DNA of 64,000 nt. It comes from Aristolochia californica. Lineage: Eukaryota; Streptophyta; Magnoliopsida; Piperales; Aristolochiaceae. Under the pieces are notes generated by a model, which had not been told where the DNA came from, did not search any database, and saw only the letters and a list, made by a program, of their open reading frames with translations. Each line of letters starts with the position of its first letter. Positions within the stretch are counted from its first letter, which is position 1. Shown here piece after piece: positions 34,230 through 45,556 of the stretch. The stretch is from NCBI GenBank assembly GCA_029961685.1, contig JARWKL010000008.1, positions 5,334,501 to 5,398,500 of the forward strand. Reading direction: 5' to 3'. Made by a program: the position numbers and the translations under genes.

Positions 34230-34234
34230 TAGTT

Positions 34235-34739
34235 TCTACAAGCTTTATAGATTTAAAAGAAATTATTCCCATGGTAGCAAATTAAAAAAAAATGCATAAG
34301 CCCTATTAATCATCATTTCCATCTCTTAACATGCCATATGGTTGATAGAAAAGACCAACATGACTATTGATTTATAAGGAACCGTGTGCAAAAAGACAAG
34401 TTGGATTTTGATCCAACAAAAAATTGTAGAGTTTATGAATCATTTTGTCCTTTAAGTAGAATCAAAATTTTATTTTAAATTCCATAAATATTTCCCAATC
34501 ATAGATATTAAACGGGTTACTCTAACAAATAAAAAAATAAAAAAATATGATTTTGATCGATGGACTAGATCGGTTCAATTACTATGTGCCTCCTTTTACA
34601 AGCACAAAGATTGAAATATTGGTAAAAGTAAATTAGATATTTATAATAAAATTTATTATGATTTAATGATTTACTCATAGTAAAATAGATATTTAGAAAT
34701 ATATATTAAAATGTCAGAGGAGAAAAATCTAAAAAGCGT
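34235..34739. other. Non-coding AT-rich spacer
   Basis: No ORF, RNA or repeat boundary that I can support. Confidence 0.55.
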
Positions 34740-34983
34740 CCTTCAAAGGAATTAGAACGTGTGTTCGTCGTCTCTCCTTTCATTGCACGTTACAGCGAAG
34801 CAGACAGGGCAGGATCAGAGTTAATTGGGGTCACCTACCCACCAAGAAGAGAAAACAAATTCAAGTCAGGTTCGTATTTTATGCCAACGTAGACTATGCC
34901 CACGCGGTCCACGATCACATCGAGCGACATATAGTGGGGCTCTTTCCACGTTTCAGCTGATTATTGGTCCAATCCTAAATTGT

Positions 34984-35011
34984 CCACGTGACACAATGCT
35001 GTGTCACGTGG
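34984..35011. promoter_or_regulatory. Paired G-box palindrome
   Basis: CCACGTGACACA and TGTGTCACGTGG form a perfect 12-bp inverted repeat around the 4-bp spacer ATGC. Each arm contains CACGTG, the G-box bound by plant bZIP and bHLH factors. No downstream gene is confirmed. Confidence 0.7.
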
Positions 35012-35278
35012 GCTTCACGTACCTGTCGTCCCCAGGAGGAGATGCAAGATAAGAGAAAAGGACAATAGCAAACAGAAAACGCCATTTCGGAGAGCAAAAA
35101 ATGGAAGAGGAGATGCGAGAGACAAACGACGTTTCTGTTAAAGGATGGCGTGTGGCTTAATGCCTCTGCTCCATTTCATCGCTTTTCTTCTGAGATGCTC
35201 CTATGTATCTGCATTTGCACCTGCACCTGAGTAGCTTTTCTTGTCTTCCACAGCTGAAAGATGCCCAAAGACGCAGGC

Positions 35279-35620
35279 GCAGGTGCAGATGCAGACACAT
35301 TTCATCTTGGGTTTCTCTCTCTCGATCCCTTCCAATTATATCTCTCGTTTCTGGGTATCTTTGGTGCAAGTGAAAGTTTGTTTGTTGTTACCATGTTTCT
35401 GCTATACTCCGCTTCTCTCATTTCTGGATCGCTTCCAGTGAGTTTTTGAGCAGGTGCAGATGCAGACACATTTCATCTTGGGTTTCTCTCTCTCGGTCCC
35501 TTCCAATTATCTCTCTCGTTTCTGGGTATCTTTGATGCAAGTGAAAGTTTGTTTGTTGTTACCATGTTTCTGCTATACTCTGCCTCTCTCATTTCTGGAT
35601 CGCTTCCAGTGAGTTTTTTT
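35279..35620. repeat. 171-bp tandem duplication
   Basis: Copy one spans about 35279-35449 and copy two about 35450-35620. They share CAGGTGCAGATGCAGACAC at the start and a TTCCAGTGAGTTTTT end. Only a few substitutions and a 2-bp indel (ttatatctctcg versus ttatctctcg) separate them. Confidence 0.93.
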
Positions 35621-36249
35621 TATCGACATAAACACTATACAAACACTTTTTTTTTAAAAAAAAATTTTTATTTGCTTTTGAGTCAGGAGATCCACCCGTC
35701 TGGTATAGGTTGGCTGTCTCGCATCTTGATAACCAGACTGTCTCCCCGTAATATCTACGTCATGTAAATAAATCCATATTCCATCTCCGTGCTATTTGTT
35801 ATTCTTTGCCTAGCTCAGACGATCGCGTTCGACCTCGAAACTCACTCTCTCAGTTCCTCCGGTTTGACTGACTGGTTTCCTGGCTTTTCTTTGGTTCTCT
35901 TTCTGGGGCTTTGAACAAGTAGAGTTCGGATTTGTTTTATCATGCACGTTGCGATTAATTCCTCTCTCCTGACTTCTCCCTCGACAGATGTTATTTACTA
36001 GTGAGCCAAGAGGTGGCTGCTTCGTCTTTTTAGCTTTGCCTCATACGTAAGTGAATTCCGTTCCATTAATGCTTCCAGGTAACGTGCTCTTTCTCTCTCG
36101 ACCTCTCTCATGAATTTGTCGTACTGCTGTGAATGAACTTTCTGTTCTTGAATTAGGGCTTTATGTAGGCAGGAGACGATCACGTCCTGTAAGAGTTTCA
36201 GGTAGAGGTTTCCATCGAATTGTTATACCCAGTTTTAATTCATATTTCA

Positions 36250-37800
36250 GAATAAAAACTCCTCCTTAAAAGGAAAATTTTGAAAGAGTAAAAAGCAACC
36301 CGTGAACCAAATCCGAGATGTGATTTCTCATATGTTTATCTTGCTTTTTAATGAAATTTCATGCTGCCAAGAGAAGAAATCCAAGGCCTAAACCATCTAG
36401 AAGATGAGTCAAGCTGAGACTATACGAGATAAGATCAAAGTCAAAAAGCAAAGCATTGATTAAGACTGAACTAAACTGTTTACTGATGAAGATGCATGTC
36501 TGATTAGATCACTTAGATTTATCCTGGATGACTTTGGTTAATTTTGTCGATCATATGGTCACTTCTGAAGATAAAATTGCAATGCTTACATGCAGCTGTC
36601 GTTCGAGGAATGAGTATAGAGCAAATCAGGTTAAATTTGACTACAATTATATGATGGCAAAGCAATGGAGAGGCTCCTTGAAATTCCATGTGAAATAGAC
36701 CACCTTCGATATGATATATGAAGTCCTTTTATTGGTTTGACGTAGACAAGTTGGCAGTAGATCCTAGCTCATATTAATGAAGGCAAGCTATCTGATTGTC
36801 CCACTTAATTGATTGTTTTTCATGACGTTTAGTGACTATATTGATATTATCTTTTTCTTGTTTCAAACTAGCTAGTTTCTGTTTCTATTCTTTACAAATA
36901 TAATTGATCTTTATGTACCGACCGATGGCTACTCTCATTCCTTTCAATCACTAGGGAGTATCCCTGAAGAATTGCTTTCTTCATCTCACAGGATGAATCT
37001 CAAGTTCTGTTTCGTAGGAGCAACAGAAGAATGAGGTGCCTGCTCTTAGAGCTGAATTTTAAGAAGAGAAGATACATTAAGAGAAAGCTTAATCAAGTGC
37101 TGGGGGTTCTTTCGAGCATTCCAAGATTGCCAAGAGGAAGTACGATGAGATTAGCGACTAAATAGTGTGTGAATTAAGACATTCTCAAGTGAGCTACCGA
37201 TGCAAATAGTGTTTTGATCATCGTCTTCAATTGTAGATAGTGGTGCTGGGGCAGTATCATCGTCTGATGAACCTATAAATTATTGATACGTTTGAAGTTT
37301 GTCTTAGAGAGCTATTAACAGATCTTAATTCAGGAATGGTAGTCCTATTGATATCTTGTATGACTGTATCTAGACACTTGCTTCTAACAGTTCTATAAAT
37401 GAGGAATGTGGCAAACCAAGATTGAAGCTTGAAAAAACGAGCCAAGAAAATTGAAGTCTGGTTGTCGAGAAGAAGTCAAGCAAGAGGATACTGAACTAAA
37501 AACATTTGGACAATATCTAGATTTTTGTTTTGAAGATTACCTGAACATCTTTTTGTAGATGAGGAGTGTTTTTGAAACATTTAGGCTTTAAAATTGATTA
37601 AAAATGACTTGATACCACTTGAGAGCAAATATTTCACCTTTCTATAAAAATGCCCACAAGTTGCATCAACTGGTGATAGGTGGAGCTGAATATGACATTC
37701 TCTCAGGTTGAACTCAACTCAACTCCAACAAGTAAATTTGACGTTTTGACTTGAGTGACTCAAGTTTTCAGGTGTGTTGTTTTAGAATAGCTAAAAAAAA
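36250..37800. other. Possible decayed low-copy sequence, no supported gene
   Basis: The stretch lacks retroelement similarity and has intermediate base composition. Short coding-like patches occur, for example near 36490-36540 and 37220-37270, but none forms a frame longer than about 60 residues and I recognise no family. It may be a relic of the host gene whose promoter-like DNA lies to the left. Confidence 0.3.
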
Positions 37801-38023
37801 TTGAGCTGGGTCGATGTAGGTGGAGTTTGTGAAGACAAGCTAGGCATCATTGTCACTCCCTTGCAAAGGAGATCCAATTCCTTAAACCAAGGGATATCTA
37901 AATGCAAGGCTACACGTCTATCAGCTCCCACGCAAGAAAAAATTAACAGTCATTCATGGGACATAGATTGCCAATCACACAAGAACCACATAATAATAAG
38001 GAGAGGATATATTCTACAAGATC

Positions 38024-38158
38024 AATTCCAAATCTCGCAAGATCATACAATCTCTCACTCAACTAGAATCAATCAAGATCCTATAACCTCTCTCTCAAGG
38101 AGAATCAATCAAGATCCTACAATCTCTCTCAAGGAGAGTTAATTAAGATCCTACAATT
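38024..38158. repeat. Minisatellite, unit about 35 bp, about four copies
   Basis: Variants of AATCAATCAAGATCCTA followed by CAATCTCTCTCAAGG recur at 38065, 38101 and 38135, with a degenerate copy before them. Confidence 0.85.
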
Positions 38159-38860
38159 GAGAAGCTAAGAGAAAAAGAATAATAAAAAATTCAAAAGTGT
38201 TTCCATATCTCTCAAGAGGAAAGACAACTATATGTTTTCAAATTCCTTCTTTTTGACAAAACAAAAAGATGTATGTAAAGTGTATATAGCATTCATTCAA
38301 TCAATTAATCAATTAACAATGTTATTCAAAGAATAATTGCAATTTTTAATGATAGTCATAGGGTAACTCGTCCACCCTTTGATGGTTAGATAATGGTTAG
38401 TTAGTTTCTACACTCTATAAATAATAATGGAGCATTATTTGAGGCAGAATATTCAAAAAAAAAATTCTGTAGCAATATCTCATGCTCCAGTAGTGTATTT
38501 CTCCGCTTTCTCTTTCTACATCTTGTGAAGAAAATTGCTTGTTTTACTAGTCTTCAAAAATCAATAGGTGCCGGTGCTTGAATTGTATTTTTCATTTCAT
38601 ACTTTTGTATATATACAATTGGTTGGCTACCTTGTGACATGAAAGCAAGTGGGCTTTTTCTTGCGGAATATTTTAGAAAAAATCTTTCGGGATTAAGGTT
38701 TTTAGTGAACTTTTGTAACTAGGGGAAGTGTTTTGAATAGTTTGTAGGTGTTTGTAGTTTCAAAATCTAATGGGGTTTAGTGGATTTTCTTGACCAAAAA
38801 TTCTCAAGTAGAGACTAGAGTAAACCACATCCCTACCCACTCACCCCCCATGTTGAGGTT
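38159..38860. other. Non-coding spacer
   Basis: No ORF. A TATA-like ctataaataata occurs at about 38414-38425, but no transcript can be inferred. Confidence 0.5.
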
Positions 38861-40311
38861 GTTGAATTGAAATTATCAAATTAAAAACAAGTTGCATGTA
38901 ACTAAAATTCATGTATAAAAACAAGTCAAGATGAAATGTAACATGCACACACCATAAAGATAAAGAGTTTTTTTATTATCGATGTTCCCCTAGTGGTAGT
39001 CACCACCTAAGAACCCTTGCTTGTAAAAATCCCACTATTTTCAAAAGCTCTAATATCTTGAATTAACAAAGAGATTCCAGCTCTTTTTTCCAAGTTTAGC
39101 TCAATACACGATTTTTACAATGCAAATGTCCCCTATAGATTGCTGCTAGATTCTAACTCTAGTTAGGCCTTTCTATCTAGATTATATAGGTCCTAGATGG
39201 ACCTTTAACAAAATCAAATAAAAGAAAGGTAAAAATACACCCTTACTTGGAGAAATGCTTCTCCTTGAGAGATTAAAGTTTCCTCTTCCTTTATAGCATG
39301 ATTTGATGAAGGAGCTTTGACTAGGTGAATGCAAGGATAGATGAAAGAGAAATGAGATTTTTCAAGGTGTGAGGCTCTCTCTTTCAGTTTACAACATTTA
39401 CAAATGATTTTTTTTTTAAGATAGAGAAGAAAGGCTTGAGTATTTGCCAATAAATTCTCATTAACTTCTCTATACACGGTTTGGTGGGCTATTTTTACCA
39501 TCCCAACAGTTATTTGCCTATTTACAAAAATCGGCACTTTGATTGATCAATCACTAAAAAGTGATTGATTGATCATTGACAAGGGCAAAATTCCCTCTGG
39601 CTATGCATTACAAGTATGATCGATCATGTTTTTTGTCCTTTACTAGAATTTTTTTGTCTGATCGATCAATCAGGTGGGATGATCGATCATTCCATGTGAA
39701 ATTTGCTTGCCCTGGTAGAAATGATCGATCAATCCAAGTGGAATGATCGATCATGCTTTATAGCATGAAATAGCCATATTTTGGATGATCAATCAATCGA
39801 TTATGGTTGATCGACCATGTTTTATATTTTTGGCCTGCACAGTTCTGGATGATCGATCATTCCAATGAGAGTTCAACAATGTTGAATTTTAAAGAATGAT
39901 AATATCTTTCTCTAAGTACTCTAGCATGATCTAAATGATGTTCATGATGATCCTAAACATGTCTAAGTATAAATTTTGACCTAAAGCTCCAATTTCACAT
40001 ATGTACTTAAATAAGGGAGTTTAGAATACTCTCTTACATAAGTGACTGAGTTTTGACATTTTGACTATTTCACTTAAACTCTAGTCTTCTCATTATCTTC
40101 TTCCATGTGAGTGCTTTTTCAAGAGATGTTCTTCAATGGTGTTTGAGGTCTTGAGTTTGGCTTGATCATTTTGAAGATTTAGACCTTGAGATGCATTTAC
40201 ACTTGAAGGTGAGGTATATAAAATACTTAAATTTTCAAGTTCTTAGATAAATTAAGTTTTGTTATCTTCAAAAGCAACATGGTAGTCAAGTACTATTAAA
40301 CAATCTCCCCT
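38861..40311 (-). repeat. SIRE-like long LTR G2
   Basis: It starts TGTTGAATTG and can be followed to ...ATTAAACA at 40311, next to a purine tract on the minus strand (AAAAAAAGGGGAGAT, 40312-40326). If both ends are right, this LTR is about 1.45 kb, the size expected for SIRE/Maximus-type copia elements. It contains the dense TGATCGATCA cluster at 39540-39870. A related LTR start lies at 40909 and a diverged one near 16940. Confidence 0.6.
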
Positions 40312-40908
40312 TTTTTTATTATGAAAAAAAATAACTTAGAAAAATTAGAAATATACACTTACCTAAGGTTGGTGTTAAAGTAATTGGTTCAAATTCAGCT
40401 TAAGCTCCTCCTTAACTTTTTAATAGTGTGATTTGATCCTTTGAAGCATAAGATTTGTAGAAAAAAGCCTAGGTCTTTTGATCTAAGTTCCCAATGTTTC
40501 CCACCCTTTTTGTCATACTCAAAAAGATAATTACTTTAAACACACAAGTTATAACAAAAAGTGGCTCATAAGCCGTATCATATATAAAATTATCAATGAT
40601 TTACAAAAAAAAAGTGTGTACAATGCCTCTAAAGTAAATATACACAAATATAGCATAAAAAATGTACACTAGGAGTCACAAAAGAAAGTGGATGGGTAGA
40701 TCCTAAAAATGACTAAGCTGGAGGCAGGAGGCGGCTTAGGATGGTCTCTAGGAGTGCTCAATCCTCTACTTTCCAGCCTTCAACTTGTCCTGTGTGGCAA
40801 GGATAGCCGCTTGAGTTGCCACAGTATCATCGACAACTGCCTCTAGTGTTGTAAGATGATCGGTGGGGGCTGAGCTTCCTTCTTCGGTGTGTTAGCAGAG
40901 GGGGTGGT
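40312..40908 (-). mobile_element. SIRE-like element, 3' internal remnant
   Basis: About 600 bp between two LTR-like copies. On the minus strand it contains TATGACAAAAAGGGTGGGAAA (near 40495-40520), resembling the ATGACAAAAAGGGGGAGA stretch found downstream of pol in SIRE-type elements. No pol domain is present, and no PBS is seen next to 40909, so most of the element is deleted. Confidence 0.5.
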
Positions 40909-41775
40909 TGCTGAATTGAAATATTTAAATTAAAACCAATTTGTGTGTGTAATCAACATGCACACACCATAGGGACAAATATTTTTTGTTATCGATGTTC
41001 CCCTAGTGGTAGTCACCGCCCAAGAACCCTTGCTTGGGAAACTTCCACTATTGCGCTCTAATAGATGGAAAATTACAAAGATATTTTGGCTCTATTTGGC
41101 TACGTGTGGCTCAATACACAATTTGTATACAAGCCAATCTCCCCAAGAGATTGGTGCTAGATACTAACTCTAGCTGGACCTTTCTATCTAGATTAACAGG
41201 TTTTAGATGGACCTTTCACAATATCATAAAAACCATTGGGAAAATTACACCCTCACTTGGAGAGATGTTTCTCCTTGAGAGATTCAAGCTGCCTCCTCCA
41301 TTGTAGTTATAAATAGATCAAGAAGCTTGTATTATGATGTATACAAGGATGATTGAAAGAGATTGAAGACTTTTCAAAGGTAAGACTCTCTTTCTTTATC
41401 TCTAAAGCACTTTAGGTGGCAAATTGTAAGATAAAGGTTTATGACTTGAAGATATGCCAATAAAAGCTCATTCACTCCTTTACTTATGGTTTACTGAGGT
41501 ATTTATGGGTTCCCCAACTCGAACTAGTTGTTATCTGCCCATTTGAAAAAATCGGACCATTGATGGATTGATCACTGGTAAGTGACTAATCGATCAATCG
41601 ATCATAATGACTACTTTTCTCTTAGATAATGACTCATTTATTGATGGATTAATCAATAAATATATTACCATTGGTCCAAAAAAGTTAAGTTGATCAATCA
41701 TTGACAGTGGCTGATCAATCAATCGAGATTCCCTCTAGTTGTGCAATACACTTTGGATTCATCAATACTTCCATC
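40909..41775 (-). repeat. SIRE-like LTR G3, truncated
   Basis: It begins TGCTGAATTG and aligns with 38861 onward through the gatgttcccctagtggtagtcacc block, the aacccttgcttg block, the ctaactctag block and the cttggagaga block. It then contains its own variants of the TGATCAATCA motif (41570-41730). It ends where the copia fragment L begins. Confidence 0.65.
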
Positions 41776-41779
41776 CATT

Positions 41780-43213
41780 TAAAAAAAAGTGGGTCGCGGA
41801 TGGGTATTTACCTTAAAATATAATATGGATGGAACAATTGCTAGGTATAAAGCATAGTTAGTAGCTATGGTGTATACTCAATCATATACCATTGACAATT
41901 ATGAAACTTTCTCGCTAGTGGCCAACTTAAACTTGGTACATGTTCCCATATCCCTTACTATTAATTTCAAATGGCAAAATTTTCAGCTCAACATTAATTT
42001 TTTTTCCTTCATGGTGACTTATTTGAGGAAATCTATATGATTCAACCACGTGGTTATGTGGTTGACGGTGAGAAAACATATCACCTTTGGAAATCAATTT
42101 ATGGGTTGAACAATCCCCTCACTATTGGTTTGATAAATTTACCAATTTTGTGGTAAGACTTGGTTTTAAATGATGTGAAAATGATCATTTTTTTTTACTA
42201 AGAATGCTACATAGGGCATGATACTTAGGGTTGTTTTTTTAAGATGATATTATCATCACATGAAGTGATTTTGTGGGCATTCAATAGGTTAAGGAGAATT
42301 TGGATAAAGTGTTTCAAACCAAAGATCTTGGTTTGTTAAAAGATTTTTTTGGTTATAGAAGGTCTTTAATCTAGTCATGGCATAGTTGTGTCAAAAGAAG
42401 TACGAGCTTGATTTACATAAAGAGAAAGGATGCTTGGATGTAAGTCAATTGATACTCTTATAGAACCAAAGGTTAAATTATGTGTTGAATTTGGGGATAA
42501 TGTAGATGTAGGGAAAATTCAATGGTTGGTCAGAAATTTTATTTATCTCAAAGTTACAAGACCAAAAATCTCTTACTCAGTCAATGTTATTAGTCAGTTT
42601 ATTCATTAACCACAACAATTTCATTGGATAGCATTAGAAAGAATCCTTCAATATATAAAGAAAATCCAGGTCAACATTTATTATATAAATGGCATGGGCT
42701 CACTAATATCAAAAGATTTGTCAATACATATTGGGTTGGGTGCCCTAATGACAAAAAATCAAATAACTTTTATGGCACTGCTATTGGAGGTAACTTGGTC
42801 ATTTGAAGAAGCAAAGCAAAGGTTGGTAGCTAGATCTTGTGCAGAAGCAGAATATAATAAGTGAACTTTTGTGGCTTTGGTCCTTAAAGACAGAACTTGG
42901 TTTTCCAATAACCAAGCCCATGAAACTTCATTATGATAACCAAACTGCTATCATTGTGGCCAATCTGATTTTTCATGAAAGAACAAAGCACATCAAAATT
43001 GATTACCATTTTGTTCAGGAGAAGCAACAAGCTTGTGCCGTATCATTGAAATATATTTCTTGTAGAAATTGATTAACATATATTTTCACAAAAAACTATT
43101 GCAATGGGACCACTTGGTAATACTTTCCAAAACATGGCATGTTTAATATTTTGGCACCAGCTTGAGGGGAAGGTGTTGAAGAAGCATTAATCGCATATAT
43201 GGTAATTACAATA
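41780..43213 (+). pseudogene. Copia fragment L (RT to RNase H, PPT and LTR start)
   Basis: A heavily decayed plus-strand fragment. RT markers are visible with many stops: KKWV, YNMDGTIARYKA and YETFSLVAN near 41790-41930, then a VTRPKISYSVNVISQFIH-like patch near 42550-42600. RNase H markers are ARSCAEAEYN (about 42830) and NLIFHERTKHIKIDYHFVQEK (about 42960-43020). A PPT, GCTTGAGGGGAAGG (about 43160-43173), is followed by an LTR start TGTTGAAGAAG, which is cut off after 40 bp by element E. The 5' half of the element is missing. Confidence 0.82.
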
Positions 43214-43552
43214 TGTTGAATTTCAGGAAAAGAAAATTACTTCACTAACTTATTGTAATTTGAGTACATTAAGCCTCTATTTATAAGAGGGAAAACAAAT
43301 AGAATCCAACTACAATTAAACTACCCTTATCCCAGTTATACCCGAAGTTAAACACTAAAAAATAAATCTTATAATAATTAAACAACTGAACATGAAAAGA
43401 AGATTAACAACACTAAAATACCTTTAATTCAGACTCTTTTGTGAGATCTCCTCCTGTGAGACTCCTTTAAAACTCCATCAAATTAATTTTGGCTCTGTGA
43501 AACTTTTTACTATGAGAGTTATGTAGGACTCTTCCATATCTACTCTTCAACA
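43214..43552 (-). repeat. Left (3') LTR of element E
   Basis: TGTTGAATTT...TTCAACA, 339 bp, the same length as the left LTR of element D, with a ctctatttataagaggg TATA region. Confidence 0.92.
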
Positions 43553-45236
43553 CTCCCCCTCAAACTGGATTTTATAATTTCAGCTTTCAATGAAAAACAT
43601 TCTGTCTTCAATCTTCAATGGGTAAATGTTTTTTCATATATGTTAAATCTTCATCATTTGTTCTCCCCCTTTTCTTGAATATTTTGGTCACATAAAAATT
43701 ACAACAACATGTGGAACAAAATACTTCTTACACTAGTCAAAATGGTTATAGTTTGAAACACACTCAGCTCAATTTTAATGGAAGAAAAATGGCCTAACTT
43801 TAGGGCTTAACCAAGAGACTACTCACTATTTAAGGGTAGCTCGAACACAAATCACCTCTTGGGTGAAGAATAAAAGACTTGACTGAAGTTGTATGTTGGG
43901 CATAATCCTATTATTAGGTAGTGGGCCTAGCCATTGCTCTGAAGTGATGAAAATACAAAAAGATAAATTGAAAAATATTAGAGGAAAGTAACTTTAATCG
44001 AAATGAGATGACAATGCAAAACTCATACTTCCAAACGAATCTAGAATATGACCTTTTAAAATAAACTAGGGAAGACTATATAATAGATGAACTTAATAAA
44101 TTTGACCAAATATACATTTTTTGGGGGGTGACCACAATTTTTGGAGTTGACAATGTGTATGATACACAACCAAGTAACAAAAACGTAAAACTTGAAAACA
44201 AAATTGAAGCAGGAAATTTTTGCATACCTTGAATTACCACATCATGGAGTGATTAATTCTAACAAAAAAATTATGATTAGAAGAAAATTTTGGCTAAAAA
44301 ACTAGTATTCTAGAAAAAAAAAACACAATTCACGTTTGAGAGATGATAGGAGAGAAGATAGGAAAAATGAGCGATCTTTTAGTAGAACTAATCTTTAGTA
44401 CTTCTAATATCAATGTTTCCCATAATATAGATCATAATCACAAACCATTTATTTCTTAAGAAACTAGACTCAACGAGATTTAATTTCATACCTAATTTGA
44501 TATATAAAACGTCATTTTTGAATTTGTTATGATCTCTTTATTTTCTTCATTTTGTAGCTTGACGGATGTCTACTCCAATGTGGATATCACCTTACATATA
44601 GATCAGATTGACATAAAATTTTCTCCTTCTGAAACTAGAATTTGATCACTCAAGCATAATATTTCTTTATTAAATATATTTCTTTTGAGAGAAAGAATTT
44701 GATAGATTTTTTACTCTTTAATCTGGTCAAACTGACTACTCTTTCTTCTTTGGCCAACATGACCTTTGACAATTCCGATATTGATATCTCCCTCTAGAAA
44801 ACTCAAATTGAGAATTGGTTTGATATTTTAAAAAATATACTTACAGATCTATATTTTTACATGTAATTCCTCATATTAAGTCTTATTCTTTATGGAATAA
44901 AATGTCTTAAAATTTGAAGTTTTCTATAGCAACTCAAACCTCTCTCTTAGTCTAACCTTTTCTGTTTCAAATATTGATTTCTCTTTGAAGAGACTTCAGA
45001 TTGCCAAAATTATTTTTGCGTTGGAAAGTAGACTCAAAGATATTTCCCTCAACATATAATTTACAATACAAAAATTTTATTAAAGAGGTGTGAATACCAA
45101 GAAAAAATGGGTACAAGGACTAAAAAATAAAAAAGATTGAATACGAACCTAAACTACTGGAGATGATAGATCAGAAAAGGATCACATTATCTCAGTGGCT
45201 TGACCAAGTCAAATCATAGAACCCGCTCTAATACCA

Positions 45237-45556
45237 TGTTAAATTTTTGGAAAATAAAATACCTCACTAACTTATTGTAATTTAAGTACAATGAGCTCCT
45301 ATTTATAATAAAGGAAACAAGTAGAATCCAATTACAATTAAACTACCCTTATCTCAGTTACACCCAAAGTTATACACTAAAAGATAAGTCCTAGAACAAT
45401 TCAAAAATTCAACATAAATAAAATATTAAAATAAAAAAATATATTAAATTGAGATTCTTATGTGAGACTCCTATAAGACTACCATATTAATTTTGGTTCT
45501 GTGAGACTTCTTATTGTGAGAATCATGTAGGACACTTCCATATATGTTCTTCAACA
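45237..45556 (-). repeat. Right (5') LTR of element E
   Basis: TGTTAAATTT...TTCAACA, 320 bp, abutting the PBS. It is shorter than its partner because of small deletions in the middle and final third. Confidence 0.92.

Larger units (their letters stand above)
34740..36250 (+). promoter_or_regulatory. Promoter-like or 5'-transcribed low-copy stretch
   Basis: The sequence is richer in GC than its surroundings and shows no retrotransposon similarity. It contains a paired G-box palindrome (34984-35011), purine-rich leader-like DNA (35040-35140), splice-like junctions (tcttccacag at 35243-35252; ccagtgagttttt at 35434-35446) and pyrimidine-rich tracts with tctctctcg. A small frame at 35261-35449 (MPKDAGAGADADTFHLGFLS) begins in this stretch, but its family is unknown. 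I infer a remnant promoter and first exon of a host gene; the rest of the gene is not recognisable. Confidence 0.4.
43214..45556 (-). mobile_element. Non-coding LTR retrotransposon E (LARD-like)
   Basis: A 2343-bp minus-strand element with LTRs at 43214-43552 and 45237-45556, a PPT at 43553-43568 and a PBS at 45225-45236 (minus strand TGGTATTAGAGC, 11 of 12 to the tRNA-Met site). The interior has no ORF, but it aligns with element D over both halves and has an additional segment (about 43720-44270) shared with F and I. Flanking 5-mers (caata and aggga) do not match, so one end may be rearranged. Confidence 0.92.

Noticed and set aside
35998..36183. Minus ORF of 61 residues with a coiled-coil look (REVERERARYLEALMER)
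   Set aside because: It is short, lies in the low-copy stretch whose apparent direction is plus, and comes from a CT-rich tract; no family recognised.
38400..38470. Caulimovirus-like promoter (TATA-like box before a CA-rich start)
   Set aside because: No viral coding sequence or further promoter element is present nearby; a TATA-like word alone is not evidence.
39540..39870. CRISPR-like array of short repeats
   Set aside because: The repeat is a 10-bp palindrome with irregular spacing and variable neighbours in plant LTR DNA, so it is not a CRISPR.
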